Of a stretch of 7,816 bases of DNA, positions 6,675-7,816 are shown in pieces (positions within the stretch are counted from its first letter, which is position 1; the number at the start of each line of letters is the position of its first letter). Origin of the DNA: Actinomycetota bacterium (GTDB lineage: Bacteria; Actinomycetota; Acidimicrobiia; Acidimicrobiales; JACDEA01); contig JACDEA010000086.1 in assembly GCA_013816725.1 (NCBI GenBank), forward strand, positions 1-7,816, given 5' to 3'. The notes under the pieces were generated by a model. The model was not told the origin of the DNA. It did not search any database and was given only the letters and a program-made list of their open reading frames with translations. The position numbers and the translations under genes were made by a program.

Positions 6675-7202
6675 ATGGCTTTCAACCACGTCGCGCTGGC
6701 GACCCGTGACCTCGACGCCACCCACGCCTTCTACACGCAGGTCATGGGATTCACGTTGCAGAAGGTGGTGGCCGCGCCCACCGACGGCGGTGGCTGGGCC
6801 AAGCACCTCTTCTACAACACCGGCGACGATGAGCTGCTGGCGTTCTGGGACCTCCACGACGACGCCATCGGCGACGACTTTCCCACCGCAATCTCCACCG
6901 GCGTCGGGCTGCCGGCGTGGGTCAATCACCTGGCGTTCAACGCACCGACGCTGAACGACCTCGAGGCGCGCAAGCAGGTGTGGCGCGAGCACGGCATCAC
7001 GGTGGCCGAGATCGACCACGGGTGGTGCACATCGATCTACGCCACCGATCCCAACGGGATCCTCGTCGAGTTCTGCTGTCTCACCCAGGCCTTCACCGAC
7101 GCTGACCAGGCCGAGGCCGAGCGCCTGCTGGCCGACCCGCACCCCGCGCTGGAAAGCCCGCCCGCGGTCACGATCTTCAAGCCCGTAACCGTCAGCGCTT
7201 GA
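6675..7202 (+). CDS. VOC-family protein (glyoxalase/extradiol dioxygenase fold)
   Basis: This 175-residue protein is built of two beta-alpha-beta-beta-beta modules, the vicinal-oxygen-chelate fold used by glyoxalase I, fosfomycin-resistance proteins and extradiol dioxygenases. Module one starts FNHVALATRDLDATHAFY (residues 3-20) and module two starts WVNHLAFN (82-89). Metal-ligand candidates are His5, His85 and Glu132, with Asp59 (end of ELLAFWDL) at the place of the fourth ligand found in glyoxalase I. The closing motif DHGWCTSIYATDPNGILVEF runs 114-133, with Tyr122 ten residues before Glu132. The His-His-Glu set without a Glu at position 59 is closer to an iron/manganese dioxygenase or FosA-type site than to classical glyoxalase I, but the substrate cannot be named. 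The length suits a single-domain protein plus a C-terminal tail of about 40 residues. It overlaps the next gene and appears to head a two-gene unit. Confidence 0.85.
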   Translation: MAFNHVALATRDLDATHAFYTQVMGFTLQKVVAAPTDGGGWAKHLFYNTGDDELLAFWDLHDDAIGDDFPTAISTGVGLPAWVNHLAFNAPTLNDLEARKQVWREHGITVAEIDHGWCTSIYATDPNGILVEFCCLTQAFTDADQAEAERLLADPHPALESPPAVTIFKPVTVSA

Positions 7203-7816
7203 GGCCGTTCCTCGGGTACTGGCCCGAGCCGGCCGACGACCCGGGGGTCGAGCCCGGGCGCGAGCCGATCGTCTTGGTCAGCCCCGACGGCGCCGTCGTA
7301 CGTGGGATCTTGTGGACGCCGCCGGGCGGACGTCCGTGGAAGACGGCGATTGCGCTGACGCATCCGCGGGGCGACTTCTCGGTGCACTACGCCTGCCCGC
7401 TGCTCGCCGCTGCCGGCTACGCGGTGCTCGGCTTCGCCACTCGGTACGTCAACAACGACATCGACTGCCTGCACGAGAACTGCGTGACCGACGTCGAGAC
7501 CGCGGTCGCCGAGTTGCGACGGCGCGGGGCCGAGTCGGTGGTGTTGCTAGGCAACAGCGGCGGCGGATCGTTGATGTCGCTGGCCATGTCGACGTCACCC
7601 GGGCTGGGCGACGCGTTCATCGCGCTGGCCGCTCACCCCGGCGAGGGCGTGTTCATGCTGCAGGTCATCGACCCGTCGGTGACCGACGAGACCGACCCGT
7701 TCTCGGTCGACCCAGCGCTCGACATGTACAACCCCGACAACGGGTGGAGGCCATGGCCGGAGCCGGCGTCATACGACCGAGGATGGCTGGCCGGTTACCG
7801 CGCCGCGCAACGCGAG
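7199..7816 (+). CDS. Alpha/beta-hydrolase family protein, partial (3' end outside window)
   Basis: The frame is open from the VOC stop to the right edge, giving 206 residues with no stop. The proposed start is TTG at 7199, sharing bases with the VOC TGA (TTGA, four-base overlap). No ATG or GTG lies nearby in frame, and the frame looks coding from that point. The next in-frame TTG at 7274 would remove the first strand. The fold is shown by strand IALTHPRGDF (51-60), whose His-Pro-Arg-Gly stands where hydrolases have the H-G oxyanion segment, and by a nucleophile elbow G-N-S-G-G with Ser120. Asp159 or Asp163 could be the catalytic acid; the catalytic His would lie beyond the window. No signal peptide is visible, so it is probably cytoplasmic. 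The likely activity is ester, lactone or C-C bond hydrolysis. Overlap with the VOC gene suggests a shared pathway. The start codon is the weakest part of the call. Confidence 0.75.
   Translation, partial: MRPFLGYWPEPADDPGVEPGREPIVLVSPDGAVVRGILWTPPGGRPWKTAIALTHPRGDFSVHYACPLLAAAGYAVLGFATRYVNNDIDCLHENCVTDVETAVAELRRRGAESVVLLGNSGGGSLMSLAMSTSPGLGDAFIALAAHPGEGVFMLQVIDPSVTDETDPFSVDPALDMYNPDNGWRPWPEPASYDRGWLAGYRAAQRE

Noticed and set aside
6618..7142. Minus-strand open frame of 174 codons opposite the VOC gene
   Set aside because: The plus strand has clear VOC motifs and metal ligands across the same region, so this frame is a shadow.

Overview
The window is very GC-rich and densely packed, with codons that mostly end in G or C. 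The gene types (SdhA-type flavoprotein, paired ABC exporters, hemerythrin, VOC protein, possible leaderless starts) fit a chromosomal segment of a high-GC actinobacterium. An Acidimicrobiia-like lineage is my best guess, but that is inference from style and not a phylogenetic result. I saw no tRNA, rRNA, CRISPR array, insertion sequence or phage gene.

Left part (1-5649): the window opens in the last 84 codons of a plus-strand HEAT-repeat protein with a short cysteine cluster. Seven bases later it meets the 3' end of a minus-strand three-gene unit. Read in transcription order, that unit is an ABC exporter half with complete ATPase motifs (5649 to 3850), a second ABC exporter half with a non-canonical signature motif (3863 to 2046, overlapping the first by 14 bases), and a succinate dehydrogenase/fumarate reductase-type flavoprotein (2021 to 264, 24 bases further on). 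The overlap and unequal motifs suggest a heterodimeric exporter. The flavoprotein keeps the active-site residues and the FAD-linking histidine region of SdhA/FrdA, but no iron-sulfur or membrane-anchor subunit follows it.

Middle (5650-6376): a 114-base intergenic region separates the ABC unit from a divergent hemerythrin-domain gene (5764-6339). That gene ends in a short direct-repeat patch, against which a small minus-strand membrane-protein gene (6607 to 6377) converges.

Right part (6608-7816): a 67-base divergent spacer carries a TANNNT -10-like hexamer 6-7 bases before the start codon on each strand, consistent with leaderless transcription of both the small membrane gene and a VOC-family (glyoxalase/dioxygenase fold) gene. 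The VOC stop codon overlaps a proposed TTG start of an alpha/beta-hydrolase gene that runs off the window end, suggesting a co-translated pair.

Nothing here is clearly a new defence or mobile system. The most distinctive points are the ABC-ABC-flavoprotein unit, the altered ABC signature motif, and the symmetric leaderless promoter pair.
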